Shown here piece after piece: positions 1-7,337 of a stretch of DNA of 64,000 nucleotides. Source of the stretch: Allocoprococcus sp004560705 (GTDB taxonomy: Bacteria; Bacillota; Clostridia; Lachnospirales; Lachnospiraceae); assembly GCF_052065755.1 (NCBI RefSeq), contig NZ_JBQHTK010000006.1, positions 1 through 64,000 on the forward strand. Direction: 5' to 3'. How positions within the stretch are numbered: the stretch's first letter is position 1; the number at the start of each line of letters is the position of its first letter. Under the pieces are notes generated by a model. That model was not told where the DNA came from, made no database searches, and saw nothing but the letters and a program-made list of their open reading frames with translations. Both the position numbers and the translations under genes were made by a program.

Positions 1-189
1 TTTGATGATGCATGCTCCGATGATTACGTTAACAGGAGTGTTTGGCCGTGAAGCTTTATCACTATATAAAACAGCAAAAGGTTTTTCATCAATTTTAGGG
101 AACACTTCTTCAGCGAAAACTTTTGCCCAGGAATTTTCTAACGCTTTTTGCTCACGTGCAGTGAGGTTTAAAAAACTATCGAACAGAGG
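1..189 (-). pseudogene. IS1182/IS5-like transposase, N-terminal region fragment
   Basis: Read on the minus strand, the frame from 189 down to 1 is open. It contains the stretch SRPNTPVNVIIG preceded by LTAREQKALE, which I recognise as the N-terminal part (DUF772 region) of IS1182/IS5-type transposases of Firmicutes. There is an in-frame stop immediately upstream (190-192) and no start codon, so the true N-terminus is missing. The frame runs off the left edge of the window, so the rest of the element may lie outside. The break coincides with the break in the acetyltransferase on the other strand. No terminal inverted repeat is visible at the junction. Confidence 0.7.
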
Positions 190-542
190 TTAAGATCGGA
201 GACAATTGCATGATGGCTCCGAATGTGGCGATCTATACTGCCGGGCACCCAATCCATCCGGATACCAGAAATACGGCATACGAATACGGGATTGAGGTGA
301 ACATCGGAAATAATGTCTGGATCGGCGGAAATTCCGTGATTTGTCCGGGTGTCACAATCGGGGATAATGTCGTGATCGGAGCGGGAAGCGTGGTCACGAA
401 AGACATTCCGGATTGGTCCGTTGCGGCCGGGAACCCGTGCAGAGTCATCCGAAAGATCACCGAAGCGGACAGAAAACTCTATTTCAAGGACAGAGAATTC
501 GATGAGGAAGCCTGGGAGCAGGTCACCGGGCAGGAAAGATAA
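189..542 (+). pseudogene. Sugar O-acetyltransferase (maltose acetyltransferase type), C-terminal half only
   Basis: About 118 codons encode the left-handed beta-helix part of a maltose/galactoside O-acetyltransferase, which transfers acetyl from acetyl-CoA to sugars. Hexapeptide repeats such as KIGDNC, NIGNNVWIG and TIGDNVVIG are followed by the typical AGNPCRVIRK ending. The family is usually near 185-210 residues, so the N-terminal domain and first coils are missing. Homology starts abruptly near 189, exactly where the opposite-strand transposase fragment begins. A start at the ATG at 210 is possible but would give a truncated protein, so I treat it as a remnant. Confidence 0.75.
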
Positions 543-585
543 TAAATTCAAATACGATTCGGCGTACTTGCTCCAAAGCGGCAAT

Positions 586-1329
586 CTACTGATAATCCAC
601 TTTAACCAGGCATAGTCCGCAGGCCGGTGCCATAAATCCGGCTGCTTTGCGGCTGGCGGCATCCAGCACGTCGTTCATGTTTTCCGGCTGTCGCATTCCG
701 AAACCCACTTCCAGAAGGGTTCCGGTCAGAATGCGGACCATGTTCTGGAGGAATCCGTCGCCGTGGTAAGTAAATATAATATAAGGTCCTTTCTGGACGA
801 TCTGAATAGAATCAACCGTGCGAACGGTTGATTTTTTAAATCTGGGATTTCCACAAAAGCTTTTGAAATTATGCTGACCGGTCAGATATGCGGCAGCCTT
901 CTGCATGCTTCGAATATCCGGATTCCGGTCGAGTATATAGACATAGTTCCGGTCAAATACCGGCTTGGCAGGTCCGGCATAGCAGGTGTATTCATATGTT
1001 TTCCCGACAGCCATGTAGCGGCTGTGGAAGCGCGGTGATGCTTCATGGACTTCCAGTATACTGATGTCGGCGGGCAAATACTGATTCATGTATTTCCGAA
1101 TCTGCGCAGTCGATAGATCCGTGTCCAATACAGCATTTGCGGTCATTTCTTTTGCGTGCACACCGGCATCGGTACGGCCTGCACCCGTTACTTCCACGGA
1201 CGAGCCGGTCATTCTGGAAAGCACGGCTTCCAGCTTTCTCTGGATCGTTGCATCGGTATTGCCCTGACTCTGCCAGCCCGAATAGCGGGTCCCGTCGTAG
1301 GCTATGGTAAATTTATAATTCTGATTCAT
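586..1329 (-). CDS. truA: tRNA pseudouridine(38-40) synthase TruA
   Basis: This 247-residue protein isomerises uridines 38-40 in the anticodon arm of many tRNAs. The motif GAGRTDAGVHA holds the catalytic aspartate (Asp54), and the C-terminal part FTYHGDGFLQNMVR is typical of the family. Length is normal for TruA. A GGAGA ribosome binding site precedes the ATG. It is transcribed divergently from the MATE exporter and convergently with the acetyltransferase remnant. A TATAAT box near 1360 on the minus strand could be its promoter, although the -35 is poor. Confidence 0.95.
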   Translation of the reverse strand: MNQNYKFTIAYDGTRYSGWQSQGNTDATIQRKLEAVLSRMTGSSVEVTGAGRTDAGVHAKEMTANAVLDTDLSTAQIRKYMNQYLPADISILEVHEASPRFHSRYMAVGKTYEYTCYAGPAKPVFDRNYVYILDRNPDIRSMQKAAAYLTGQHNFKSFCGNPRFKKSTVRTVDSIQIVQKGPYIIFTYHGDGFLQNMVRILTGTLLEVGFGMRQPENMNDVLDAASRKAAGFMAPACGLCLVKVDYQ

Positions 1330-1460
1330 AAAAAATGTCTCCTATAACTTATTCTGAACAGACTAATTATACCAAAAAGAAGAATTTAGGAAAAGACTGT
1401 AAACCAAAGTTAATTGCAACAGTCTGGCAATAAGGAACGGAAGAAAGCTAAAATACGCAG

Positions 1461-1489
1461 TTCACAAATGGTATCAAAGCGTTTATAAT
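1461..1489 (+). promoter_or_regulatory. Sigma-A promoter for the MATE exporter
   Basis: TTCACA (1461-1466) and a perfect TATAAT (1484-1489) are separated by 17 bp. The predicted transcription start near 1496 lies after an in-frame ATG at 1494, which supports the downstream ATG at 1524 as the real start. Confidence 0.7.
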
Positions 1490-1523
1490 CGTTTTGTATG
1501 ATTACGAATGTGAGGTGTCCGAA

Positions 1524-2858
1524 ATGGAAAAGAACTTGACAAACGGAAGCGTATTTAAAACGATCTTATCTTTTTCACTGCCCTTCCTGTTATCTTATTT
1601 TTTACAGACACTGTATGGAATGGCAGATTTATTTATCATAGGTCAATATAACGGTGTGGCCAGCACAACGGCGGTGTCCATCGGAAGCCAGGTCATGCAT
1701 ATGATCACAGTCATGATCGTAGGTCTTGCCATGGGCTCCACGGTCATGATCGGTAAAGCGGTCGGGGCCGGGAAGAGAGAGGAGGCGTCAATGGCGATCG
1801 GAAATACGATCACGCTCTTCATGGGAGTATCGGTGACACTCACCGTCATCCTGCTTCTTTTGGTCCGCTCGATTGTTGCGGTGATGTCCACGCCGGAAGA
1901 AGCGGTGCAGGGGACGATCCTCTATCTTACCATCTGCTTTATCGGGATCCCGTTCATCACAGCCTATAATATCATCAGTTCCATTTTCCGCGGGATGGGG
2001 GATTCCAGAAGCCCGATGTGCTTTGTGGCAGTCGCCTGTGTGGCAAATATCATTCTGGATTATCTGTTCATCGGTGGTCTGGGACTGGGACCGGCGGGAG
2101 CTGCACTTGGAACGACGATTTCCCAGACGATCAGTGTGATCGTATCCCTGTGTATCATTCGAAAGCGGCAGAGCGGTATTGTGATGAAGAAATCTTATTT
2201 TCGTCCGAAGAAACTGATCATGGAACAATTGCTTAAGATAGGAATTCCGGTTGCACTGCAGGACGGTTTCATACAGATTTCTTTCATCATTATAACGATC
2301 ATCGTGAATCAGCGAGGGTTAAATGATGCGGCTGCGGTGGGAATTGTGGAGAAGATCATTGGCTTTTTGTTCCTGGTTCCATCTTCCATGCTGTCAACCG
2401 TTTCGGCACTGGCGGCACAGAATATCGGTGCCGGAAAACATGACCGCGCGAAGAAGACATTGTGGTATGCCATCACGATGTGTGTTTCCTTTGGACTTGC
2501 CACAGTGGTTGTCATGCAGTTTGCCGCGGGATGGTTTGTAGGACTATTTGCAACAGATACCGAGGTAATCCGTCTCGGCAGCGAATATATGCACGGCTAT
2601 GTGTGGGACTGCGTATTTGCCGGAATTCATTTCTGTTTCAGCGGATATTTCTGCGCATATGGACGTTCATCCTTTTCGTTCCTGCACAATTCGATCTCGA
2701 TCGTATGTGCCCGGGTTCCGCTTGCCTATCTGGCATCCAGGTATTTCCCGAATACGTTGCTCCCGATGGGGCTGGCAACAGCGACCGGATCCCTGGTGTC
2801 GGTTGTGATCTGTGTTGTGCTGTACCTGTGGATGCAAAGAAATGAAAATCTTACATAG
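1524..2858 (+). CDS. MATE family multidrug/toxin efflux transporter
   Basis: A 444-residue polytopic membrane protein of the MATE family, which exports cationic compounds in exchange for Na+ or H+. It shows the family's twofold arrangement of about twelve hydrophobic segments and the N-terminal signature region ITSFSLPFLLSYFLQTLYGMAD-like around residues 15-35. I chose the ATG at 1524 because GAGGTG sits six bases upstream; the ATG at 1494 precedes the likely transcription start. Substrate is not predictable. It stands alone, followed by a flavodoxin-like gene with its own ribosome binding site. Confidence 0.88.
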   Translation: MEKNLTNGSVFKTILSFSLPFLLSYFLQTLYGMADLFIIGQYNGVASTTAVSIGSQVMHMITVMIVGLAMGSTVMIGKAVGAGKREEASMAIGNTITLFMGVSVTLTVILLLLVRSIVAVMSTPEEAVQGTILYLTICFIGIPFITAYNIISSIFRGMGDSRSPMCFVAVACVANIILDYLFIGGLGLGPAGAALGTTISQTISVIVSLCIIRKRQSGIVMKKSYFRPKKLIMEQLLKIGIPVALQDGFIQISFIIITIIVNQRGLNDAAAVGIVEKIIGFLFLVPSSMLSTVSALAAQNIGAGKHDRAKKTLWYAITMCVSFGLATVVVMQFAAGWFVGLFATDTEVIRLGSEYMHGYVWDCVFAGIHFCFSGYFCAYGRSSFSFLHNSISIVCARVPLAYLASRYFPNTLLPMGLATATGSLVSVVICVVLYLWMQRNENLT

Positions 2859-2939
2859 CCAAATCGTTCTGAAAACTGATATAATGGATTTAATGAACCG
2901 TATGTTAAAAAACAATAATCATAAAGGAGGAAATACAAA

Positions 2940-3557
2940 ATGAAAGTGTTATTGATCAATGGAAGCCCGCGCAAAGAAGGAAATACATTTATCGCATTAA
3001 ACGAGATGAAACATGTGTTTGAGCAGGAGGGCATCGAAGCGGAGATCGTGCAGGTCGGAAATCAGGTCATCCGCGGCTGTGCAGCCTGCGGCGGATGTTC
3101 CAAATTAGGAAAATGTGTATTTGATGACTGTGTTAACGAAATTGCACCGAAGTTTGCAGAGTGTGACGGACTTGTGATCGGAAGCCCTGTTTATTATGCG
3201 TCTGCCAACGGGACCCTGATCTCGTTCCTGGATCGTCTGTTCTACAGCACTCCGTTCGACAAGACCATGAAAGTAGGAGCCAGTGTCGTGGCAGCCAGAA
3301 GAGGAGGGCTCTCCTCCACATTTGATGAGCTGAATAAGTATTTCACGATCAGCGGAATGCCGGTAGCATCCGGTCAGTACTGGAACAGCATTCACGGACG
3401 CCTGCCGGGAGAAGCAGCAGGAGATGCAGAAGGACTCCAGAGCATGAGGACACTGGCACGCAACATGAGCTTCCTTATGAAATCTATTGCACTCGGAAAA
3501 GAAAAGTATGGTCTGCCGGAGAAAGAAGCAAAGCAGGCTACGAATTTTATTCGTTAG
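2940..3557 (+). CDS. Flavodoxin family / NADPH-dependent FMN reductase-like protein
   Basis: This 205-residue protein has the flavodoxin-like fold of the NAD(P)H-dependent FMN reductase family (iron-sulfur flavoprotein-like). The N-terminal LLINGSPRKEGNT loop binds the FMN phosphate, and GSPVYYASANG is the second flavin loop. A cysteine-rich stretch, CAACGGCSKLGKC (about residues 44-56), resembles the Cys cluster of iron-sulfur flavoproteins, so it may carry an Fe-S centre. A strong AAAGGAGG site precedes the ATG. The electron acceptor is unknown. Confidence 0.82.
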   Translation: MKVLLINGSPRKEGNTFIALNEMKHVFEQEGIEAEIVQVGNQVIRGCAACGGCSKLGKCVFDDCVNEIAPKFAECDGLVIGSPVYYASANGTLISFLDRLFYSTPFDKTMKVGASVVAARRGGLSSTFDELNKYFTISGMPVASGQYWNSIHGRLPGEAAGDAEGLQSMRTLARNMSFLMKSIALGKEKYGLPEKEAKQATNFIR

Positions 3558-3596
3558 TTACATGAAATTTAAGTTATAAAAAATCTATAAACTCTG

Positions 3597-3624
3597 TTGA
3601 CAAACAATAATTAAGTGCTATAAT
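3597..3624 (+). promoter_or_regulatory. Sigma-A promoter of groES-groEL
   Basis: Consensus TTGACA (3597-3602) and TATAAT (3619-3624) are separated by 16 bp. The promoter lies upstream of the CIRCE operator and drives the chaperonin operon. Confidence 0.85.
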
Positions 3625-3650
3625 AATTCAAAAATAAATAGTTTAAAAAT

Positions 3651-3686
3651 AAAATATATTACTTCGAAAAAGAAGTAATATATTTT
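3651..3686 (+). repeat. Perfect 15-bp inverted repeat in the groE leader
   Basis: Arms at 3651-3665 and 3672-3686 are exactly complementary around a GAAAAA loop. The stem is AT-rich and followed by one further T, then GG. It lies between the promoter and CIRCE, so it would be part of the 5' UTR rather than the end of the upstream gene's transcript. It could be a weak terminator/attenuator or an mRNA-stabilising hairpin. Confidence 0.8.
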
Positions 3687-3697
3687 TGGAAACAATC

Positions 3698-3724
3698 TAA
3701 GCACTCAACGCAAAAGAGTGCTAA
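3698..3724 (+). promoter_or_regulatory. CIRCE operator (HrcA binding site)
   Basis: TAAGCACTC, nine spacer bases, then GAGTGCTAA. This matches the CIRCE consensus TTAGCACTC-N9-GAGTGCTAA with one mismatch. HrcA binding here represses groESL until heat or protein-folding stress. Confidence 0.95.
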
Positions 3725-3749
3725 CAAAAAGGAAGGCAGGTTATTTTTT

Positions 3750-4022
3750 ATGAGATTAAAACCATTAGGAAACAGAGTTGTTTTGAAACATCAGGAAGCA
3801 GAAGAGAAGACACAATCTGGAATCATCCTGCCAGACAGTGCCAAGGAAAAACCACAGACAGCAGTTGTCATTGCAGTCGGCCCCGGGACAGACGGAAAAG
3901 AGATGCAGGTCAAGGAAGGAGACAGAGTCATCTGTACCCAGTATGCGGGAACCGAGATCAAGGTGGACGACGAAGAATATGTGATCGTATCACAGAATGA
4001 TATCATTGCAATCGTTGAATAA
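3750..4022 (+). CDS. groES: Co-chaperonin GroES
   Basis: A 90-residue heptamer-forming lid of the GroEL folding chamber. It has the N-terminal beta strand KPLGNRVVLK and the mobile loop region EEKTQSGIILPDSA that contacts GroEL. It starts at an ATG after AGGAAGG, 26 bases past CIRCE, and is followed after 53 bases by groEL in the same operon. Length and sequence are typical. Confidence 0.97.
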   Translation: MRLKPLGNRVVLKHQEAEEKTQSGIILPDSAKEKPQTAVVIAVGPGTDGKEMQVKEGDRVICTQYAGTEIKVDDEEYVIVSQNDIIAIVE

Positions 4023-4075
4023 GAAAAGAATAAAATCAGATTGAATTTGAGAAAGTAAGAAAGAAGGAATAAATC

Positions 4076-5689
4076 ATGGCAAAGGATATTACATATGACA
4101 TTGATGCAAGAAAGAAAATGGAGACAGGTGTCAATAAACTGGCAGACACCGTAAAAGTAACACTTGGACCAAAAGGAAGGAATGTGGTTCTGGATCAGTC
4201 CTACGGTACACCACTGATTACGAATGACGGTGTTACTATTGCGAAGGAGATTGAACTGGAAGATCGTTATGAGAACATGGGAGCACAGCTGGTCAAAGAA
4301 GTTGCTACCAAGACGAACGATATCGCAGGAGACGGAACTACGACCGCAACAGTTCTCGCTCAGGCTTTGGTGAATCAGGGAATGAAAAATATCGCAGCAG
4401 GAGCTAACCCGATCATCCTTAGAAAAGGAATGAAGAAAGCTTCCGACGTGGCTGTCTCTGTTCTGGAAGAAATGAGCCGCCCGGTAACCGGCAAAGAACA
4501 CATTGCAAAAGTTGCCGCCATTTCCGCAGGAAATGAAGAAGTCGGTGAAATGATTGCAGATGCAATGGAAAAAGTCGGTGAGAACGGTGTGATCACCATC
4601 GAAGAATCCAAAACAATGCAGACGGACATCGATGTAGTAGAAGGTATGCAGTTTGATAACGGATACCTTTCCGGATATATGTGTGACGACAAGGAAAAGA
4701 TGGTCTGCAATATGGAAAATCCTTACATCCTGATGACAGACCGTAAGATTTCCAATATTCAGGATATCCTTCCGATTCTTGAAAATATTATGAGAGAAGG
4801 AAGAGAGCTCTTGATTCTTGCAGAAGATGTAGAAGGAGAAGCCCTTACGACATTGATCGTAAACCGTCTCAGAGGAACACTTAAAGTGGTTGCTGTGAAA
4901 GCTCCTGGTTATGGTGATAACCGGAAAGAAATGCTGCAGGATATCGCGGCGCTTACCGGCGGACAGGTTATCATGGAAGACATCGGAATCCAGCTTAAGG
5001 ACGCAACAATGGATATGTTAGGCCGTGCAAAATCTGTAAAGGTAACAAAAGAAAATACAACGATCGTAGACGGCGCCGGAAATAAAACAGATGTAGAAGC
5101 TAGAATCGAAAATCTGAAGAGACGGATGGCAGAGACTACATCCGATTTCGATAAAGAGAAACTGATGGATCGTATCGCAAAAATGGGCGGCGGTGTTGCA
5201 GTGATCCGTGTCGGAGCGGCAACAGAAACCGAGATGAAAGAAGCAAAATATCGTATGGAAGATGCCATGAATGCCACAAGGGCAGCGGTAGCAGAAGGAG
5301 TTATTTTCGGAGGCGGTTCCGCATACATTCATGCACAGAAAAAAGTGGATGAATTTGCGGCAACACTGACCGGTGATGAGAAGACCGGAGCAGAAATCAT
5401 TGCAAAAGCTCTGGAAGCGCCACTCTATGCGATCGTTGACAATGCCGGACTGGAAGGTGCAGTTGTGATCAATAAAGTGAAAGAAAGTGAAGTAGGAATC
5501 GGATTCGATGCGGTTCACGAAACCTATGTAGATATGATGGAAGCAGGAATCATTGATCCTGTCAAAGTAACCAAGAATGCACTTGCCAATGCGGTTAGTG
5601 TAGCAGCAACCCTTCTTACAACAGAAGCAGCAGTAGCAGACATTAAGGAACCGGCTCCGGCAGCACAGCCGTCACCGGATATGTACTAA
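4076..5689 (+). CDS. groEL: Chaperonin GroEL (Hsp60)
   Basis: The 537-residue chaperonin forms the double-ring ATP-driven protein-folding chamber in the cytoplasm. The ATP-binding motif GDGTTTATVLA and the nearby GPKGRNV loop are intact, as is the GGGVAVIRVGAATETE signature. It is co-transcribed with groES. The C-terminus ends in a Pro/Ala/Ser tail finishing in PDMY and lacks the Gly-Gly-Met repeats usual for group I chaperonins. Confidence 0.97.
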   Translation: MAKDITYDIDARKKMETGVNKLADTVKVTLGPKGRNVVLDQSYGTPLITNDGVTIAKEIELEDRYENMGAQLVKEVATKTNDIAGDGTTTATVLAQALVNQGMKNIAAGANPIILRKGMKKASDVAVSVLEEMSRPVTGKEHIAKVAAISAGNEEVGEMIADAMEKVGENGVITIEESKTMQTDIDVVEGMQFDNGYLSGYMCDDKEKMVCNMENPYILMTDRKISNIQDILPILENIMREGRELLILAEDVEGEALTTLIVNRLRGTLKVVAVKAPGYGDNRKEMLQDIAALTGGQVIMEDIGIQLKDATMDMLGRAKSVKVTKENTTIVDGAGNKTDVEARIENLKRRMAETTSDFDKEKLMDRIAKMGGGVAVIRVGAATETEMKEAKYRMEDAMNATRAAVAEGVIFGGGSAYIHAQKKVDEFAATLTGDEKTGAEIIAKALEAPLYAIVDNAGLEGAVVINKVKESEVGIGFDAVHETYVDMMEAGIIDPVKVTKNALANAVSVAATLLTTEAAVADIKEPAPAAQPSPDMY

Positions 5690-5789
5690 TTACATATGTA
5701 CGAATTGCATATGATATATCCCTCTCTAAAACAAGATACCCGTCCCGTTTGGCGGGATGTTCGTAAGACAGTTTTTGAAACACGGAAGA

Positions 5790-5829
5790 AGGTGCCTGAG
5801 CCAAGTACGCAGGCACCTGCTTGTTTTTT
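5790..5829 (+). terminator. Rho-independent terminator of groESL
   Basis: AGGTGCCTG (5790-5798) pairs with CAGGCACCT (5810-5818), followed by a T-rich run to 5829. A second, smaller CCCG/CGGG hairpin lies about 50 bases upstream. Confidence 0.85.
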
Positions 5830-5859
5830 GCTGTTTACAATTAATTTATGCCCATTGAG

Positions 5860-5888
5860 TTGACTTTGCAATGCAAACAGCATATAAT
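5860..5888 (+). promoter_or_regulatory. Promoter and candidate autoregulatory operator of the dinJ-yafQ pair
   Basis: TTGACT (5860-5865) and TATAAT (5883-5888) are spaced by 17 bp. The palindrome TTTGCA-A-TGCAAA (5865-5877) fills the spacer. That is the expected place for antitoxin or toxin-antitoxin complex binding, but the operator role is inferred. Confidence 0.7.
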
Positions 5889-5921
5889 ATGGATATAAAG
5901 AATTGCAAAGGAGTTGTTTTT

Positions 5922-6194
5922 ATGGCCAGTACAAATTTTAGCGTCCGTATGGACAGCGAAATTAAAAAGCAGTGTGAAACCCTTTATGGGGAATTGGGCA
6001 TGAATCTGACCACTGCAATCAATGTTTTCCTGCGGCAGTCCCTCCGGGTAGGTGGTTTCCCCTTTGAGGTTAGACTGGATCAGCCAAATAAGGAAACCAT
6101 CGCCGCGATGCTGGAAGCGGAAAGAATTGCCAAGGATTCCAGTATCAAGCATTACTCCGATGTGGAAGAGGCGCTTCGGGAGCTCAAACGATGA
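5922..6194 (+). CDS. dinJ: RelB/DinJ family antitoxin
   Basis: This 90-residue protein has an N-terminal ribbon-helix-helix DNA-binding segment (NFSVRMDSEIKKQCE, GMNLTTAINVFLRQS) typical of RelB/DinJ. Such antitoxins neutralise the partner RNase and repress the operon. I chose the ATG at 5922 because AAAGGAG lies eight bases upstream; an earlier in-frame ATG at 5871 lies upstream of the -10 box. The stop overlaps the toxin start by four bases (ATGA). Confidence 0.9.
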   Translation: MASTNFSVRMDSEIKKQCETLYGELGMNLTTAINVFLRQSLRVGGFPFEVRLDQPNKETIAAMLEAERIAKDSSIKHYSDVEEALRELKR

Positions 6195-6472
6195 ATCGCG
6201 ATATTGTTTGGACGACCCAGTTCAAAAAAGATTATAAACTGGCGCTGAAGCGTCATCTGGACATCGAACTGCTGGATAACATTATTCGAAGCTTGTCCCG
6301 TGGAGAAACGCTGCCGGAGAGAAATAAAGATCATGCGCTGACAGGGGATTGGAGTGGTCACAGAGAATGCCATATCCTGCCGGATTGGCTTCTGGTGTAC
6401 CGCGTTGAGGATGATGTCCTGGTACTCACATTGGCCCGTACCGGAACACACAGTGATTTGTTTGGAAAATAG
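6191..6472 (+). CDS. yafQ: YafQ-type mRNA interferase toxin (RelE superfamily)
   Basis: A 93-residue ribosome-dependent endoribonuclease. The residues known to matter in E. coli YafQ have counterparts here: His48, His61, Asp65, Trp66, Arg83, His87 and Phe91, in the contexts ECHILPDW and RTGTHSDLF. The toxin therefore looks intact. It is translationally coupled to the antitoxin by the ATGA overlap. The pair lies in a small accessory patch between groEL and the zinc-ribbon gene. Confidence 0.92.
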   Translation: MNRDIVWTTQFKKDYKLALKRHLDIELLDNIIRSLSRGETLPERNKDHALTGDWSGHRECHILPDWLLVYRVEDDVLVLTLARTGTHSDLFGK

Positions 6473-6507
6473 GTTGCGACAAATCGGGATTTGACGAGGT
6501 AGGATAA

Positions 6508-6972
6508 ATGGTCGAGTTGTATAAACCCAGAGTTGAGGATTTATGGTTCAGGGAGAAGTTACTAAGTGATGAAGATACCATGTCTTATAACCACGCATGG
6601 GGTGGAACAATTCTTTTTCCGAAAGAAAAGTGGGGAAATTGGCATAATAGATGGGTGCTAAATCGCGATAACAGGCGATTTTATAGATACATTAAGGAGA
6701 ATGAGACTTTTTTGGGGGAAGTTGCATATCACTTTGATGAAGAAAGACAAATATACATTGCAGATGTTATTGTATATGCTCCATACCGAGGAAAAGGATA
6801 TGGAGGGCAGGCATTATTGCTATTGTGCAAAAACGCCAAATGTAATGGATTACATACACTCTTTGATGATATAGCAATTGATAACCCATCAATTACATTG
6901 TTTATGAAATGTGGATTTACGGAAGTGGTGCGAACAAGTGAATATGTTTTGGTAAAGAAAGAATTGGGATAG
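6508..6972 (+). CDS. GNAT family N-acetyltransferase
   Basis: A 154-residue GCN5-related acetyltransferase. The acetyl-CoA pyrophosphate loop is seen as YRGKGYGGQAL (motif A, about residues 93-103), followed by NPSITLFMKCGF, the usual motif B helix. The substrate is unknown. Its codons look more AT-rich than those of neighbouring core genes, which suggests acquisition with the toxin-antitoxin pair. An ATG start follows GACGAGGTAGG-like purines. Confidence 0.8.
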   Translation: MVELYKPRVEDLWFREKLLSDEDTMSYNHAWGGTILFPKEKWGNWHNRWVLNRDNRRFYRYIKENETFLGEVAYHFDEERQIYIADVIVYAPYRGKGYGGQALLLLCKNAKCNGLHTLFDDIAIDNPSITLFMKCGFTEVVRTSEYVLVKKELG

Positions 6973-7337
6973 GTAAACTCCAGTTTGCAGGATTCTTTCA
7001 GCATCCTCTGAAAAGAGCGCACTTCTATACAGTTTTTCTCCGTATGTGCGTTCCGTTTTCCTGTATTTCCAAACAAGGATATATCCTTGCGTCACTTTGC
7101 GACTATCCTGCATATGAAAAACGGCGTGACCGCTTTCGTCACGCCGTTTTAACTGTCTTATGAACATCGCCCTTTAAGGGGCGGGTGTTTTGTTGTAAAA
7201 AGGTTTCAAAGTGTTTCCGTGATTAGAAATTGCTTAATGCAAAAACTGGTGGTAAACTGAATATATAGGAAACGTCATAAAGCAAAAGACGTCCGGCAGA
7301 TCCTCCCGGAGATGCCGCGTGAAAGGAGATGAGAACT
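6973..7337. other. Gene-free stretch with a strong hairpin
   Basis: Apart from the hairpin at 7117-7151 I see no gene I can support. A minus-strand open frame crosses the first part but has no recognisable motif, no good ribosome binding site, and overlaps the GNAT gene. The final 100 bases carry the ribosome binding site of the zinc-ribbon gene. Confidence 0.5.
7117..7151 (+). terminator. Bidirectional rho-independent terminator
   Basis: AAAACGGCGTGAC and GTCACGCCGTTTT form a 13-bp stem around a 7-base loop (7131-7137). The A-run and T-run make it usable on either strand. It closes the accessory patch. Confidence 0.85.

Noticed and set aside
2..193. Plus-strand open frame of 63 codons at the left edge
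   Set aside because: It is antisense to the transposase fragment, whose minus-strand translation has recognisable family motifs.
6889..7167. Minus-strand open frame of 92 codons downstream of the GNAT gene
   Set aside because: It overlaps the GNAT gene, includes the terminator hairpin, lacks a ribosome binding site and matches no family I know.
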